From positions 86,704-150,703 of the forward strand of contig JAYUWK010000001.1 of the NCBI GenBank assembly GCA_043753895.1: DNA of 64,000 bases, read 5' to 3'. The DNA comes from WLMZ01 sp043753895. GTDB lineage: Bacteria; Actinomycetota; Acidimicrobiia; Acidimicrobiales; Ilumatobacteraceae. Under the pieces are notes generated by a model. It did not search any database and was not told the DNA's origin. It saw only the letters and a list, made by a program, of their open reading frames with translations. The position numbers were made by a program, and so were the translations under genes. Positions 1 through 9,445 of this stretch are shown piece after piece. The number at the start of each line of letters is the position of its first letter. Position 1 is the first letter of the stretch.

Positions 1-178
1 GGAACGTGTGCAGCACCTGTTCGGCTCCCTTGGCCGCGCCGGCATCAACGAGGCCGTACAGACCGTCGCTGCCGAACAGCGCAGCCGTGGCTTCGAGTTG
101 GCCGCGGTCAATGGTGTCGCTATACGCAAACAGCAAGCGTTCGATACCTTCGCGAGCAGGAATGACCCGAGGGTTCAT
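1..178 (-). CDS. SnoaL-like / NTF2-fold protein, partial (C-terminus outside window)
   Basis: Reading the minus strand from ATG at 178 gives 59 open codons to the window edge. The sequence begins MNPRVIPAREGIERLLFAY and continues with a stretch typical of the first helices of SnoaL_4/NTF2-like domains (FAYSDTIDRG, then an ALFGSDG segment). This fold forms a cone-shaped barrel found in small hydratases, isomerases and proteins of unknown role, so no reaction can be assigned. It starts 18 bases after the gdh stop with an AAAGG ribosome binding site, so it is probably cotranscribed behind gdh. The family call rests on the N-terminus only. Confidence 0.6.
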   Translation of the reverse strand, partial: MNPRVIPAREGIERLLFAYSDTIDRGQLEATAALFGSDGLYGLVDAGAAKGAEQVLHTF

Positions 179-196
179 GATGGATGACCTTTCACG

Positions 197-3100
197 TCAC
201 GATGTTGCGAGCGCCAAGTTACGCAACTGGCGCAGGCCCACCGTCAGCGTGGTGATGTCGAATGTGTCGCTGCGGCGAACATCGTTGAACATCGTGGTCA
301 CACGCGCAAACGATCGCTCGTTGCGCACCAGCCAGGCATCCACATCGCCACCGGACCGCAGCACATCTTCGGTGAGATCGGCAAGGCCCATCAGCAGGTC
401 GTCACGGAGCGCCGAGCGCGCCTGCGTCTCCCAGCGCGTGGAGCGCGGTAATCCACCAATGCCGACCCACAGCCAGAGCACGTCGAGTACCTCGAAGAGA
501 CGCCAGTAGATACCAGCCACGGTGCGCTGCTCGCAGTGATGTCGCCCAGCGATATCGATGACGTCGAACGCCGTGTGCAGCAGCGGCCACACCGAAGACC
601 GTTCGGCAAGCGAGTCGGGAACTCCGGCAGCAAGGCGGCTCGCCCATGTGGAGTGCGTCATCGCAGCCAACTGGCCGCGAAGGAACTCGTCGTAATGGCT
701 CGACAGCGCCTTCATCGCTGCGGACAGCTCCTGCGTTGTGACCGCAAGGTCGATCGGTGGGCGGCGGTGACGCAACAACCACAGCACACAACGCTCGGCC
801 ATCTGGCGGGCCTCGAGCAGCAGCTCGAGCTGCACATCGAGTTTCACCTCGGACCCCATCGATTCGATCTCCGCCCATAAACGCGGCAGTTGCGTAACCT
901 CTCGGGTCACCACCCACGCACGGGCGATGTCGATGACGCCAGCACCGGTTTGCTCGGTCATGCGATGGTCGAACGAGATGCCCGACAGGTTGACCATCTG
1001 GTTGATCAGAGTGGTCGCCACAATCTCGCGTCGCAGTTGATGACCGAGAATCTGCGTACGAAAATCCTCACGCATTGCGTGGGGGAAATAGCTCACGAGA
1101 TCGCTTTCGAAGAACGCGTCGTCGGGCAGATCACTGTTGTGCAATTCGGCCACGTTCGCGTTCTTCGTGTACGCCAGAAGCACCGAGAACTCCGGGGTTG
1201 TCAGTCCCTGCCCGCCTGGCTGCCGCTCGGCAATCTGACGATCAGTTGGCAAGAACTCGAGCGCGCGATTCAACCACCCTTCGGCTTCGAGCACCTGCAG
1301 GTACCGCGTGTGCACGTTGACCATGGGAAACGATTGACGGCGGGCGATGGCGAGCGCAAGCGTCTGCGCGCGATTGTCGTCGAGCACCAACTCACCGACC
1401 TCGTCGGTCATCGACGCGAGCAGCGTGTTGCGCGCCTCAACCGTGATCTCTCCACGCTGCACGCAACCGTTGAGGAGGATCTTGATGTTGACCTCGTGGT
1501 CGCTACAATCCACGCCAGCAGAGTTATCGATCGCGTCGGTGTTTATCAGGCCGCCGGCCAGTGCGAACTCGACGCGTCCACGTTGGGTGAACCCCAGGTT
1601 GCCACCCTCGCCGACGATACGACAGCGCAGATCGGCACCGTTGACACGCACCGCATCGTTGGCGCGATCGCCGACATCGGAGCTGGTTTCGGTAGCGGCC
1701 TTCACGTAGGTACCGATGCCGCCGTTCCACAACAGGTCGACAGGGGCGCGCAGGATTGCCGAGATGAGTTGATGCGGCGCCATCTCCAAGTCGATCACGC
1801 CGAGTCGCGCCCGGATCTGTGGTGACAGCGCAATCGACTTGTCGGTTCGCGCGAAGACTCCGCCACCCTGGCTGATGAGCGACGCGTCGTAATCGGCCCA
1901 GCTGCTGCGCGCCAACCCGAACAGTCGCTGGCGCTCGGCGAACGACACTGGGCCGTCCGGGTCTGGGTCGAGGAACATATGCCTGTGATCGAACGCCGCA
2001 ATGAGGCGTAGGTTTGACGAGCACAACAGGCCATTACCGAACACGTCGCCCGACATGTCGCCGATGCCGACAACGGTGAGTGGATCGGTGTCCGCGTTGC
2101 GACCGAGCACCTTCGCATGGCGGCGAACACTCTCCCATGCCCCGCGCGCCGTGATGCCCATCACCTTGTGGTCATAGCCCACGCTGCCACCCGATGCGAA
2201 GGCGTCACCGAGCCAGAAGTCGTACGACGCCGAGATCTCGTTGGCGATGTCGCTGAACGATGCGGTGCCCTTGTCGGCTGCGACCACGAAGTACGGGTCA
2301 TCGGTGTCGTAGCAGATGGTGTGCGGAGGTGCGACGACTTGACCATTCACCAAGTTGTCGGTGATGTCGAGCAATCCAGCGATGAAGTCGCGGTAGCACG
2401 CAACAACCTCGGCACGCAGCGCTTCGCCCTCTGCTGGCGGGTGCTTCACGACGAAACCGCCCTTGGCCCCGACGGGAACGATGACGGCGTTCTTCACCAT
2501 CTGCGCCTTCATCAACCCGAGTACCTCGGTACGGAAGTCCTCGCGACGATCGCTCCACCGAATGCCACCACGAGCAATTCGACCGCCGCGCAGGTGCACG
2601 CCTTCGACCCTCGGCGAGCACACCCAGATCTCGAACATCGGTCGGGGCAGAGCAAGATCGGCCACCATGGCCGGCTCGAGCTTCAGCGCAATCACCGGCC
2701 GGTGCCCGCCATCAGCAGTGGGCCGGAAGGCATTGGTACGAAGTGTGGCGTCGACGAGATCGATGAGCGTTCGGCAGATGCGGTCCTCGTCGAGACTCGG
2801 TATGGCCGCAAGCTCTGCATCGAGCGCTGCATGTGTGGCAGCCACGGCAGTAGCTCGCTCGCCAGCGGGTGTTGCGTCGAGCGTGGGATCAAATCGTTGA
2901 TGGAACAGCGACACGAGCAGGGAAACGACGCCCGGATACTTCACCAAGGTGGCTTCGATGTACCGCTGGCTGAACGGGAACAGGGTCTGGCGCAGGTACT
3001 TCGCGTAGGCGCGGAGAATCTCCACGTCGCGTGCCGACGCGCCTGCGCACAACACAAGTCGATTGAAGCCATCGCCCTCGACTGCGCCGGTGAGCATCTG

Positions 3101-4924
3101 ACGGAACGTGGACTGCACCTCATCGACGATGTCGTTTGTCAACGTGATCTGATCGGGCAGACGCACGCCCACGTCGTACAGCGAGATGGTGTCGTTGTCG
3201 AGTTGCAGGGTGAAGGGACGCTCGTCGACGGCGCGGAGCCCGAGCTCATCGAGATACGGCAGCAGCTCGGCAAGCGTGAGCGCGCTGTTGCGTCGATACA
3301 GGCGGAACCGTCGCTCGTTGGCCGCCAGCTGCGGGAGCGTGACGAAGGCCGTCGCGGTGACATCAGAGCCGGCGAGCAGCGCGTCGATGTGTTGCACGTC
3401 GAGCACGGCGGTTTCGGGCGACGTCAACGAGGTGTAGTCGCGCGACAGGCGCGATGCGTATCGCTGCGTCAGCTGGAGTGCTCGTTCCTCACCGAGTTCC
3501 GCAGCGAGCGCCGTGCGGAACCGGTCGTCCCAGCGTTGCGAAAACTGGTCGATGTCGTCGCTGAGTTGTACGAGGTCTGCATCGGAAACAGCCTCAGCGC
3601 GGCGGATCTGAACCGTGATGCGGGCAAGGGCACCGGTACCGACGAAGGTCTCGAACTCCACCCTCGAGGCCTGCATCGCCGAGGCGATGCGTTCGGCAAT
3701 TCGCTCGGGGAGCTCGGGCATGAGCCGGATGCGTGGGAGGTACACCGCAAGCGTTTGCCAGCCGTTCGCCGGCGAACTCAACTCGAGCACGCGAACCAAC
3801 GAGCGATCTTGCAGAGCGACAATGGCGGTGGCCACCTCGGCGAGTTCGTCGCGCCCGATCTCGAAAAGTTCGTCACGTGGAAACGTCTCGAGCACGGTTC
3901 GAAGCGCACGGCCGGTGTGACTGGCAGGGTCCACCGTGCTTTGCGAGAGCACCCACGCAACCCGTTCGCGAATCAGCGGAATGGTGTTGGCAGATACCCG
4001 GTACGCCGCCGCGGAGAACAGCCCGATGAATCGTTCCTCACCGATCACTGCGGCGTTGTCGTCGAACCGTCGAACGGCGATACACACCGGGCGCGCCCGG
4101 CGGTGCACCGCCACCTCGGCATCGGTTCTGGCGATGGACACCACCTGATCGCCCGCGGCGAACATCGGATCGACGGCGACATTGTCGCGCAGGAGGCCCA
4201 GCTGCGAGCTGGCGATGGCATGGAGCTGACCACCGCTCAATGAGTAAGTCGCTGCGCCGAGGAACACGAAGTGCTGCCGCGCCAACCAGTCGAGCAGCTT
4301 CGAGACCTGCTCCGCTTCGGGAGCGATGGCGTGCTCCGCTCGGGGCGCAACCAGCTCATCGGCTACCTGCTGCGCACGGGCGCGCATGGCATCGACGTCG
4401 TCTACCGCGAGGTGCACATTCGCCACTGCGGTGCTCACCTCCGCCTCGAGCGCAGCGGCATCGGCCTCGGGGCAAGGGTCGATGGCCATTTGCGTCCAGG
4501 CCTCGCGGGTGGACCCTGCGACGATGCCGGTGATCACGCCATCGGGGTCGCGGCCAATGTCGATCATCGGGTGCACCATCAGATGCACCGACAAGCCGCG
4601 ATGCTCGAGCACGAGCCGAATTGAGTCGACTAGGAATGGGGCGTCGTCGGTGACGACGAGCACCACCGATCGTGCTGAGCCCTTGATACTTCGCACCTGC
4701 ACCAGGGTCTGGCCGGGCTGGCGAGTGCGCCCGAGTTCGAGGTGTGCGAGAGCCGTTGCCGCCAGATCGTCGATGGACAGCCCGACGAGTTCGTCGTCGT
4801 CGATCTCTGCGAGGAACTCGGGCACCAAGGCCGCGATCAGTTCTCGATCTGGCTCACGCGCCAACACGCGAGCACGTTCGACAACGATCGCAAGGCCAAC
4901 TGAGTAGGGCTCCCGGACTGCCAT
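197..4924 (-). CDS. gdh: NAD-specific glutamate dehydrogenase, large (180-kDa) type
   Basis: Catalyses oxidative deamination of glutamate to 2-oxoglutarate with NAD in the cytoplasm. The 1,575-residue length fits the large GDH family (GDH_180/Bac_GDH). A long regulatory N-terminal region precedes a catalytic core that begins near residue 790 with ARGGIRWSDRREDFRTEVLG, followed by the lysine-bearing GAKGGFVVKH near 820 and a nucleotide-binding segment VGIGDMSGDVFGNGLL near 950. The frame is open upstream to 5044, but the ATG at 4924 (MAVREPYSVGLAI) is preferred because the upstream residues are basic and Cys-rich and do not look like protein. It is followed by the SnoaL-like gene. Large GDHs mostly serve catabolism; whether that holds here is inference. 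Confidence 0.96.
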   Translation of the reverse strand: MAVREPYSVGLAIVVERARVLAREPDRELIAALVPEFLAEIDDDELVGLSIDDLAATALAHLELGRTRQPGQTLVQVRSIKGSARSVVLVVTDDAPFLVDSIRLVLEHRGLSVHLMVHPMIDIGRDPDGVITGIVAGSTREAWTQMAIDPCPEADAAALEAEVSTAVANVHLAVDDVDAMRARAQQVADELVAPRAEHAIAPEAEQVSKLLDWLARQHFVFLGAATYSLSGGQLHAIASSQLGLLRDNVAVDPMFAAGDQVVSIARTDAEVAVHRRARPVCIAVRRFDDNAAVIGEERFIGLFSAAAYRVSANTIPLIRERVAWVLSQSTVDPASHTGRALRTVLETFPRDELFEIGRDELAEVATAIVALQDRSLVRVLELSSPANGWQTLAVYLPRIRLMPELPERIAERIASAMQASRVEFETFVGTGALARITVQIRRAEAVSDADLVQLSDDIDQFSQRWDDRFRTALAAELGEERALQLTQRYASRLSRDYTSLTSPETAVLDVQHIDALLAGSDVTATAFVTLPQLAANERRFRLYRRNSALTLAELLPYLDELGLRAVDERPFTLQLDNDTISLYDVGVRLPDQITLTNDIVDEVQSTFRQMLTGAVEGDGFNRLVLCAGASARDVEILRAYAKYLRQTLFPFSQRYIEATLVKYPGVVSLLVSLFHQRFDPTLDATPAGERATAVAATHAALDAELAAIPSLDEDRICRTLIDLVDATLRTNAFRPTADGGHRPVIALKLEPAMVADLALPRPMFEIWVCSPRVEGVHLRGGRIARGGIRWSDRREDFRTEVLGLMKAQMVKNAVIVPVGAKGGFVVKHPPAEGEALRAEVVACYRDFIAGLLDITDNLVNGQVVAPPHTICYDTDDPYFVVAADKGTASFSDIANEISASYDFWLGDAFASGGSVGYDHKVMGITARGAWESVRRHAKVLGRNADTDPLTVVGIGDMSGDVFGNGLLCSSNLRLIAAFDHRHMFLDPDPDGPVSFAERQRLFGLARSSWADYDASLISQGGGVFARTDKSIALSPQIRARLGVIDLEMAPHQLISAILRAPVDLLWNGGIGTYVKAATETSSDVGDRANDAVRVNGADLRCRIVGEGGNLGFTQRGRVEFALAGGLINTDAIDNSAGVDCSDHEVNIKILLNGCVQRGEITVEARNTLLASMTDEVGELVLDDNRAQTLALAIARRQSFPMVNVHTRYLQVLEAEGWLNRALEFLPTDRQIAERQPGGQGLTTPEFSVLLAYTKNANVAELHNSDLPDDAFFESDLVSYFPHAMREDFRTQILGHQLRREIVATTLINQMVNLSGISFDHRMTEQTGAGVIDIARAWVVTREVTQLPRLWAEIESMGSEVKLDVQLELLLEARQMAERCVLWLLRHRRPPIDLAVTTQELSAAMKALSSHYDEFLRGQLAAMTHSTWASRLAAGVPDSLAERSSVWPLLHTAFDVIDIAGRHHCEQRTVAGIYWRLFEVLDVLWLWVGIGGLPRSTRWETQARSALRDDLLMGLADLTEDVLRSGGDVDAWLVRNERSFARVTTMFNDVRRSDTFDITTLTVGLRQLRNLALATS

Positions 4925-5227
4925 GAGTTTTCGCTTTCTCTTCCGACAACGTTGGCGGAATGTGCGAGCCGAGCAACGGCTCCTGAGCACACAGTACAAC
5001 CCATCTGCGTTGGCGTGCCCGGTCTCGAACATCGTCGGCCGCACATCGCCGAAGTCTTGCCTCAGGAGCCCAAGACGGGCCGCTGGGGCGCTACTTCGGG
5101 TATGCAGGACATGTCCAGGCTGAGTTGGAAGGTTAACTGCAGGCGTGGCGCGGCCGGTCTCGAATCGTTGCGGTCAGTAGCGAGCAAGCTGGGGTAGTTG
5201 TCGATAGGGCGCGGTAGCGTCGAGTAC
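4925..5227. other. Intergenic region between divergent gdh and VIT1-family genes
   Basis: About 300 bases lie between the two divergent starts. I see no credible gene, no strong promoter match and no clear inverted repeat. Both promoters must lie here, but I cannot place them. Confidence 0.4.
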
Positions 5228-5953
5228 ATGAGTCGACACGCCTTCCGACGCCAGACCGAAGCGCACCCCGGGCACCGATCCGTTGCCGGCGGCCTTGCCC
5301 GAGCGGCGGTTTTCGGTATGAGCGACGGTCTCATCTCGAACGTGTCATTGATCATCGGTTTCGCCGGAAGCGGCGTAAAGTCAGACCTCGTGCGCCTCGC
5401 TGGTTTCGCCGGGGCCATCGCCGGCGCTGTCAGTATGGGTGCAGGTGAGTGGATCTCGATCTCGGCACAAAACGAGCTGGTCCATCGCGAGCTCCAAGTG
5501 GAGCGACGCGAGTTGGTCGTCAACGCGCCTGCCGAACAGGCCGAACTCGCGGCGATGTACGAAGGCCACGGTATGGAAGCGGCCACCGCCAAGCAGGCCG
5601 CTGCCGAGGTGATGCGCTCGCCCGAAGCTGCACTCGGCGTGCACGCCCGCGAGGAATTCGGCATGGACCCCGACGAATTGCCCGTTGCGTTCCAGGCGTC
5701 GCTGTTGTCGTTCGCATGCTTCCTGGTCGGAGCGCTGTTGCCCGTGTTGCCATGGATCACCGGTTCGGGGTCCTCGGCCAAACTGGCCTCGGTCATGATC
5801 GGGATTGTCGGCGCTGCGGCATTGGGTGCCGCTGTTGGCAAGTTTGCCGAGCGCAACAAGACGCTCAGCGCGTTACGTCAGGTTGCCATCCTGCTCGGCG
5901 CAGTGGCTGTCACCTACGGCGTCGGCAAGCTGCTCCACGTCAGCGTGAGCTAG
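5228..5953 (+). CDS. VIT1/CCC1-family membrane transporter
   Basis: A 241-residue protein of the VIT1/CCC1 (DUF125) family, which moves iron or manganese out of the cytoplasm. The hallmark first segment is visible: AVFGMSDGLISNVSLIIGFAG, with the family's conserved D-G-L and N-rich first helix, then GAVSMGAGEWISISAQNE in helix 2. A hydrophilic helical metal-binding-domain region (about residues 75-150) separates it from three C-terminal membrane helices. Start: ATG at 5228 is chosen because MSRHAFRRQTEAHPGHRS matches the usual N-terminus; TTG at 5198 in the same frame is possible. It diverges from gdh. The exact metal is not shown by the sequence. Confidence 0.9.
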   Translation: MSRHAFRRQTEAHPGHRSVAGGLARAAVFGMSDGLISNVSLIIGFAGSGVKSDLVRLAGFAGAIAGAVSMGAGEWISISAQNELVHRELQVERRELVVNAPAEQAELAAMYEGHGMEAATAKQAAAEVMRSPEAALGVHAREEFGMDPDELPVAFQASLLSFACFLVGALLPVLPWITGSGSSAKLASVMIGIVGAAALGAAVGKFAERNKTLSALRQVAILLGAVAVTYGVGKLLHVSVS

Positions 5954-5993
5954 GCGCCCGTAGAACCCGTCCGACCGGCGCGACGAACGGCGA

Positions 5994-6383
5994 TCAGATG
6001 CCGGGGCCGCGTTGGCGATCGGGGGTGATCTGCAGGATCACGCGCTCGCTCGTGATGGGGTTGGCATAGTCGCCGCTGGTGTACTTGCGCGAGCAGTGAT
6101 CGATGTGAGCGCGGGCGGCGTCACCACGGATCTCGCCGGTCACAATGCCGCGCACCTCAGCGTAGGTGTAGGGGTTTTCCGCATCCCAGATCGCGACGGT
6201 GACATTCGGATTCGCGGCGATGGCGCGGTACTTGGCACGGTGGATCTCGGTATTGATGAGGATGTGCTCGTCATCGGCGTCCATCCACATCACATGCGTG
6301 GCGATAGAGCCATTGGCGAGATGCACGCTGAGGGTGCCGAAATTCTTGGCCTGGGCAAAATCACGGATCTTTAAATCGAGCAT
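5994..6383 (-). CDS. PPOX-class (pyridoxamine 5'-phosphate oxidase-like) F420-dependent enzyme
   Basis: A 129-residue split-barrel flavin/F420-binding protein. The N-terminal strand segment LSVHLANGSIATHVMWMDAD and the central TEIHRAKYRAIAANPNVTVAIWD follow the pattern of actinobacterial PPOX-class F420-dependent families, where an Arg/Lys-Tyr motif contacts the phosphate. Members reduce diverse substrates, so the reaction is unknown here. It is divergent from the DUF2237 gene, with 29 bases between the two starts. Confidence 0.85.
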   Translation of the reverse strand: MLDLKIRDFAQAKNFGTLSVHLANGSIATHVMWMDADDEHILINTEIHRAKYRAIAANPNVTVAIWDAENPYTYAEVRGIVTGEIRGDAARAHIDHCSRKYTSGDYANPITSERVILQITPDRQRGPGI

Positions 6384-6412
6384 TCGGTGAGTGTACGGGC
6401 TTAGATAATTGC

Positions 6413-6781
6413 ATGACTCAGATGAATGTCCTCGGTGCAGAACTGGAGTCGTGTTCGCTCGACCCGCTCACCGGTTACTACCGCACCGGCTGTTGCGAGA
6501 ACCATGGTGACGATCCGGGCATGCACGTCGTGTGCGCCGTGCTCACCGATGACTTCCTCGCATTCAGCAAGGCGCAGGGCAACGACCTCAGTACTCCAAT
6601 GCCACAATACGGTTTCCCTGGGCTGCACGATGGCGATCAGTGGTGCCTGTGTGCGCCGCGCTGGCAGGAGGCCTTCGAGGCAGGCGTGGCCCCGAAGGTG
6701 CGTCTCGCCAGCACCCACGTGTCCGCGTTGGAATACACATCGCTTGCCGACCTGCGCGCCCATGCAATCGATGCGGGCTGA
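6413..6781 (+). CDS. DUF2237 family protein
   Basis: A 122-residue protein matching the DUF2237 family across its length. It has the family opening NVLGAELESCSLDPLTGYYRTGCC, the HVVCAVLTDDFLAFSKAQGNDLSTP segment and GDQWCLCAPRW. Function is unknown. The Cys pattern (GCC, WCLC) suggests metal or redox chemistry, which is inference. A TAGATA box at 6402-6407 lies five bases before the ATG, so the message may be leaderless. The downstream MpaB-like gene starts at its stop codon, so the two are likely cotranscribed. Confidence 0.9.
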   Translation: MTQMNVLGAELESCSLDPLTGYYRTGCCENHGDDPGMHVVCAVLTDDFLAFSKAQGNDLSTPMPQYGFPGLHDGDQWCLCAPRWQEAFEAGVAPKVRLASTHVSALEYTSLADLRAHAIDAG

Positions 6782-6785
6782 AGAG

Positions 6786-7658
6786 ATGTCGACACCCAGC
6801 GAAACCGCACGAACCTGGATTGCCGAGCAGATCCGCTCGCGAGTCATCGGCGCCGATGCCGAGGGCAAGGGGGCGGAGATCTTCGAAGCTCCCGGGCCGC
6901 GATGGTTCGACGACGGCAGCCCGATCAAGCGGGTGCACAGCGACGCGTCGATGTTCATTGGCGGTCTACGCGCCCTGCTGCTGCAGTCGCTGCATCCGCT
7001 GGCGATGGCGGGTGTGGCGCAACACTCCGACTACCGCTCCGATCCGTGGGGGCGTCTTCAGCGCACGGCCGACTTCGTTGCATCCACCACGTTTGGTCCC
7101 ATCGACCGCGCCGAGCAGGCCATTGCAATCGTGCAGCGTGTGCACACGCGGGTGCGCGGCGTTGCGCCCGACGGCCGAGAGTACTCTGCGAACGATCCGC
7201 ATCTGTTGCACTGGGTGCACATTGTCGAGATCGACAGCTTCCTGACTGCGCACCAGCGTTACGGCGAGACACCACTCACTTCGACCGAGGCCGACGAGTA
7301 CGTGCGTCAATCTGCACTCGTGGCACGCAAATTGGGCGTCATCGATCCGCCGACATCTCGGGCGGCGTTACGCGCTCACCTCCAGTCGTTCCGGCCCGAG
7401 CTTGGCAGCACGAGAGAGGCGCGTGAGGCCGCCCGGTTCCTGATCATCGATCCACCGCTGCCGTTTGCCGCACGACCCGCGTATTTCGCATTGTCGGCAG
7501 CAGCGGTGGCGTTGCTCCCCGTGTGGACCCGCTGGCCGCTGCGCGTGCCACTCCTTCCGATCGGTGAACGACTCGTCATCGGCCCCACCGGGGCAGCAGC
7601 CACGAACGTCATTCGTTGGGCGATGCCCCGAACCAGCACGCCAACTCGTCAGCGTTAG
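6786..7658 (+). CDS. MpaB-like (DUF2236) oxygenase family protein
   Basis: A 290-residue protein of the DUF2236 family, which contains fungal MpaB (oxidative cleavage in mycophenolate synthesis) and latex-clearing b-type haem oxygenases. Conserved histidine segments are visible: LLLQSLHPLAMAGVAQHS near residue 60 and HWVHIVEIDSFL near 140, as in haem-binding members. Start: ATG at 6786 lies just after the DUF2237 stop; an in-frame ATG at 6771 would overlap that gene by 11 bases. The substrate is unknown. Confidence 0.85.
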   Translation: MSTPSETARTWIAEQIRSRVIGADAEGKGAEIFEAPGPRWFDDGSPIKRVHSDASMFIGGLRALLLQSLHPLAMAGVAQHSDYRSDPWGRLQRTADFVASTTFGPIDRAEQAIAIVQRVHTRVRGVAPDGREYSANDPHLLHWVHIVEIDSFLTAHQRYGETPLTSTEADEYVRQSALVARKLGVIDPPTSRAALRAHLQSFRPELGSTREAREAARFLIIDPPLPFAARPAYFALSAAAVALLPVWTRWPLRVPLLPIGERLVIGPTGAAATNVIRWAMPRTSTPTRQR

Positions 7659-7667
7659 CATCCGCAC

Positions 7668-9329
7668 ATGTTGCACGGTAGCGAACTGCTCGACGAAGGC
7701 CGCGCCGCGGCACACGGGATCATGCCCCGACAGAGTGCCTTCTGCAGGGCGAACAATGTTGTCAGCGAGGTCGCGTTCAAGCAGCGCGCCAAGGCCGAGC
7801 AACGGATTTCCTATCACGCTCACATCGGTCTGAACGACTGGCCGGCAACGGAACACGCGTTGCAGCAGGTGTACGCATCGTTAGCTGACCACGGCTTCAC
7901 GCTCGAGCGCTACGGTCTGTGCCTCTCACGCGCCATGGGCATGCCGCCCGATGCACGCGAGGGTTTCCCCAAAGAGACCGGACCGATGGTTGCCGATCAC
8001 GAATGGGTCCGCCTCGGGGAGGCCGCACCGGTGCAACCGCACATGGGCGACAACATGATCGGCGCACCGAACGGCTTCGCCAACGCCCTCGCGGCGCTCG
8101 CAGCTGGCGCCACCACGATCGGAAACCTCAGCCAGTACTTCACCTACGAATGGCCAGGCTTCAACGATGTGCAACTCACCGAAGCTACGTTACGCGCGCT
8201 CGGGGCGATGTCGGCGCTGCGCGATCGTGGCGCGCTCATGCATTCCAACCTCGACGATGGCGTCGCAATGCAGCTGCCCCACTACGGCGCATACGTCGGG
8301 TGGGGCGCACTCGAGTTGTATGTGGCCGAGACGCTGTGTGGCGCACGCCTGGCCCATGCGTTCGGCGGTTTGGTGCATCAACCGCTGCACCGCGCGGTGC
8401 TGGCTCTGTCGCTCGACAACATCCGCAACGGCGACTCGGTCGGCTCGATGGTGTACGGGAACACGGTCGACATGATTCGCGACAACATCGAGCACAACCG
8501 TGCAGTGTTGACCACGTCGGCACTCGTCGACATCGCCACGCAATTGCATCGCCCCACCGGGCACGCCATCGCACTCACACCACTCACCGAAGCCGAACGC
8601 ATTCCCAGCGCCCTGGAGATCATCGAGGTGCATCTCCTCGGCCGCGAGATCGAGCGCGAGGCACGGCGATCGGGCGACCTGTTCAACTGGGATCGCCTCG
8701 ACGCACTCGCTGCCGACGTGGCCACCTACGCGATCGAGTATCGCGACCGCGCCCTGCGCCTGTTCGCTGACGATGGCATCGATGTGCAGGACCCCGCAGC
8801 ACTGTTACTCGCCATGCGCCGCGTTGGTCCCGCGAAGTTGTTCGATCGTGTCAATCTGGTCGCGCCGACGCAGGTCGGCGAACTCGAAACGTGGAAGAGC
8901 GGGTTGATGTCGGGCTTCGTCGAGCGTGTCTCTCGTTCGCTCCCCCGCCTCGACGGTCGCCGCGTGGTACTCGCCGTGCTCGAGGTGCATGACGTGGTGC
9001 GCGATGCGCTTGCCCGTGCGCTGCCCCGTTCCGGGTGCGAGGTCATCATCCTTCCCGCCGATTCAACGCCCGAGAGCATTGCCCGGGCGGCCTCTGACGA
9101 AGATGCCGATGCGGTCATCATGGGCGTTTACAACGGGGCTGCACTCACCATCGCTCAACGCCTCCACAGCGCGCTCGCGCTCGAGCAGTGGGACGGCATC
9201 GTGGTTTTTGGCGGCCTCCTCAACGAAGACGAAGGCGGCGATCTCCCCGTTGATGCGACCGAACGGATCGAAGCGCTCGGCATCAAGACGGTGACGGAGA
9301 TCGAAGAACTCGGCGCGCTGCTGGTCTGA
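7668..9329 (+). CDS. B12-domain protein with glutamate-mutase-like catalytic region
   Basis: A 553-residue two-part protein. Residues 1-400 look like a TIM-barrel region related in style to adenosylcobalamin mutase large subunits (for example GAPNGFANALAALAAGATTI, then GNLSQYFTYEWPGF). Residues 425-550 form a B12-binding-like Rossmann domain ending with a GIKTVTEIEELGALL segment. In that domain the cobalamin-ligating DxHxxG motif reads EVHDVV: the histidine is kept, but Asp is replaced by Glu and Gly by Val. The later glycine pair (VVFGGLLNED) is present. I do not recognise a characterised family, so substrate and reaction are unknown. It follows the MpaB-like gene by 9 bases and may share its transcript. 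Confidence 0.55.
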   Translation: MLHGSELLDEGRAAAHGIMPRQSAFCRANNVVSEVAFKQRAKAEQRISYHAHIGLNDWPATEHALQQVYASLADHGFTLERYGLCLSRAMGMPPDAREGFPKETGPMVADHEWVRLGEAAPVQPHMGDNMIGAPNGFANALAALAAGATTIGNLSQYFTYEWPGFNDVQLTEATLRALGAMSALRDRGALMHSNLDDGVAMQLPHYGAYVGWGALELYVAETLCGARLAHAFGGLVHQPLHRAVLALSLDNIRNGDSVGSMVYGNTVDMIRDNIEHNRAVLTTSALVDIATQLHRPTGHAIALTPLTEAERIPSALEIIEVHLLGREIEREARRSGDLFNWDRLDALAADVATYAIEYRDRALRLFADDGIDVQDPAALLLAMRRVGPAKLFDRVNLVAPTQVGELETWKSGLMSGFVERVSRSLPRLDGRRVVLAVLEVHDVVRDALARALPRSGCEVIILPADSTPESIARAASDEDADAVIMGVYNGAALTIAQRLHSALALEQWDGIVVFGGLLNEDEGGDLPVDATERIEALGIKTVTEIEELGALLV

Positions 9330-9445
9330 TATCCAGCGACATACAACGCGTACGAATCGGGGGACCGCGGTTAGTCGTCATTCACAGTGGGTAGAGAACC
9401 GCATTGAAAGCCGCAAGTGGCGCGGCCCACAGAACCGGGGCTCAG

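Noticed and set aside
2117..4243. A 708-codon open frame on the plus strand inside gdh
   Set aside because: It is antisense to a strongly supported gene, has no domain-like segments, and reflects the codon bias of high-GC coding DNA.
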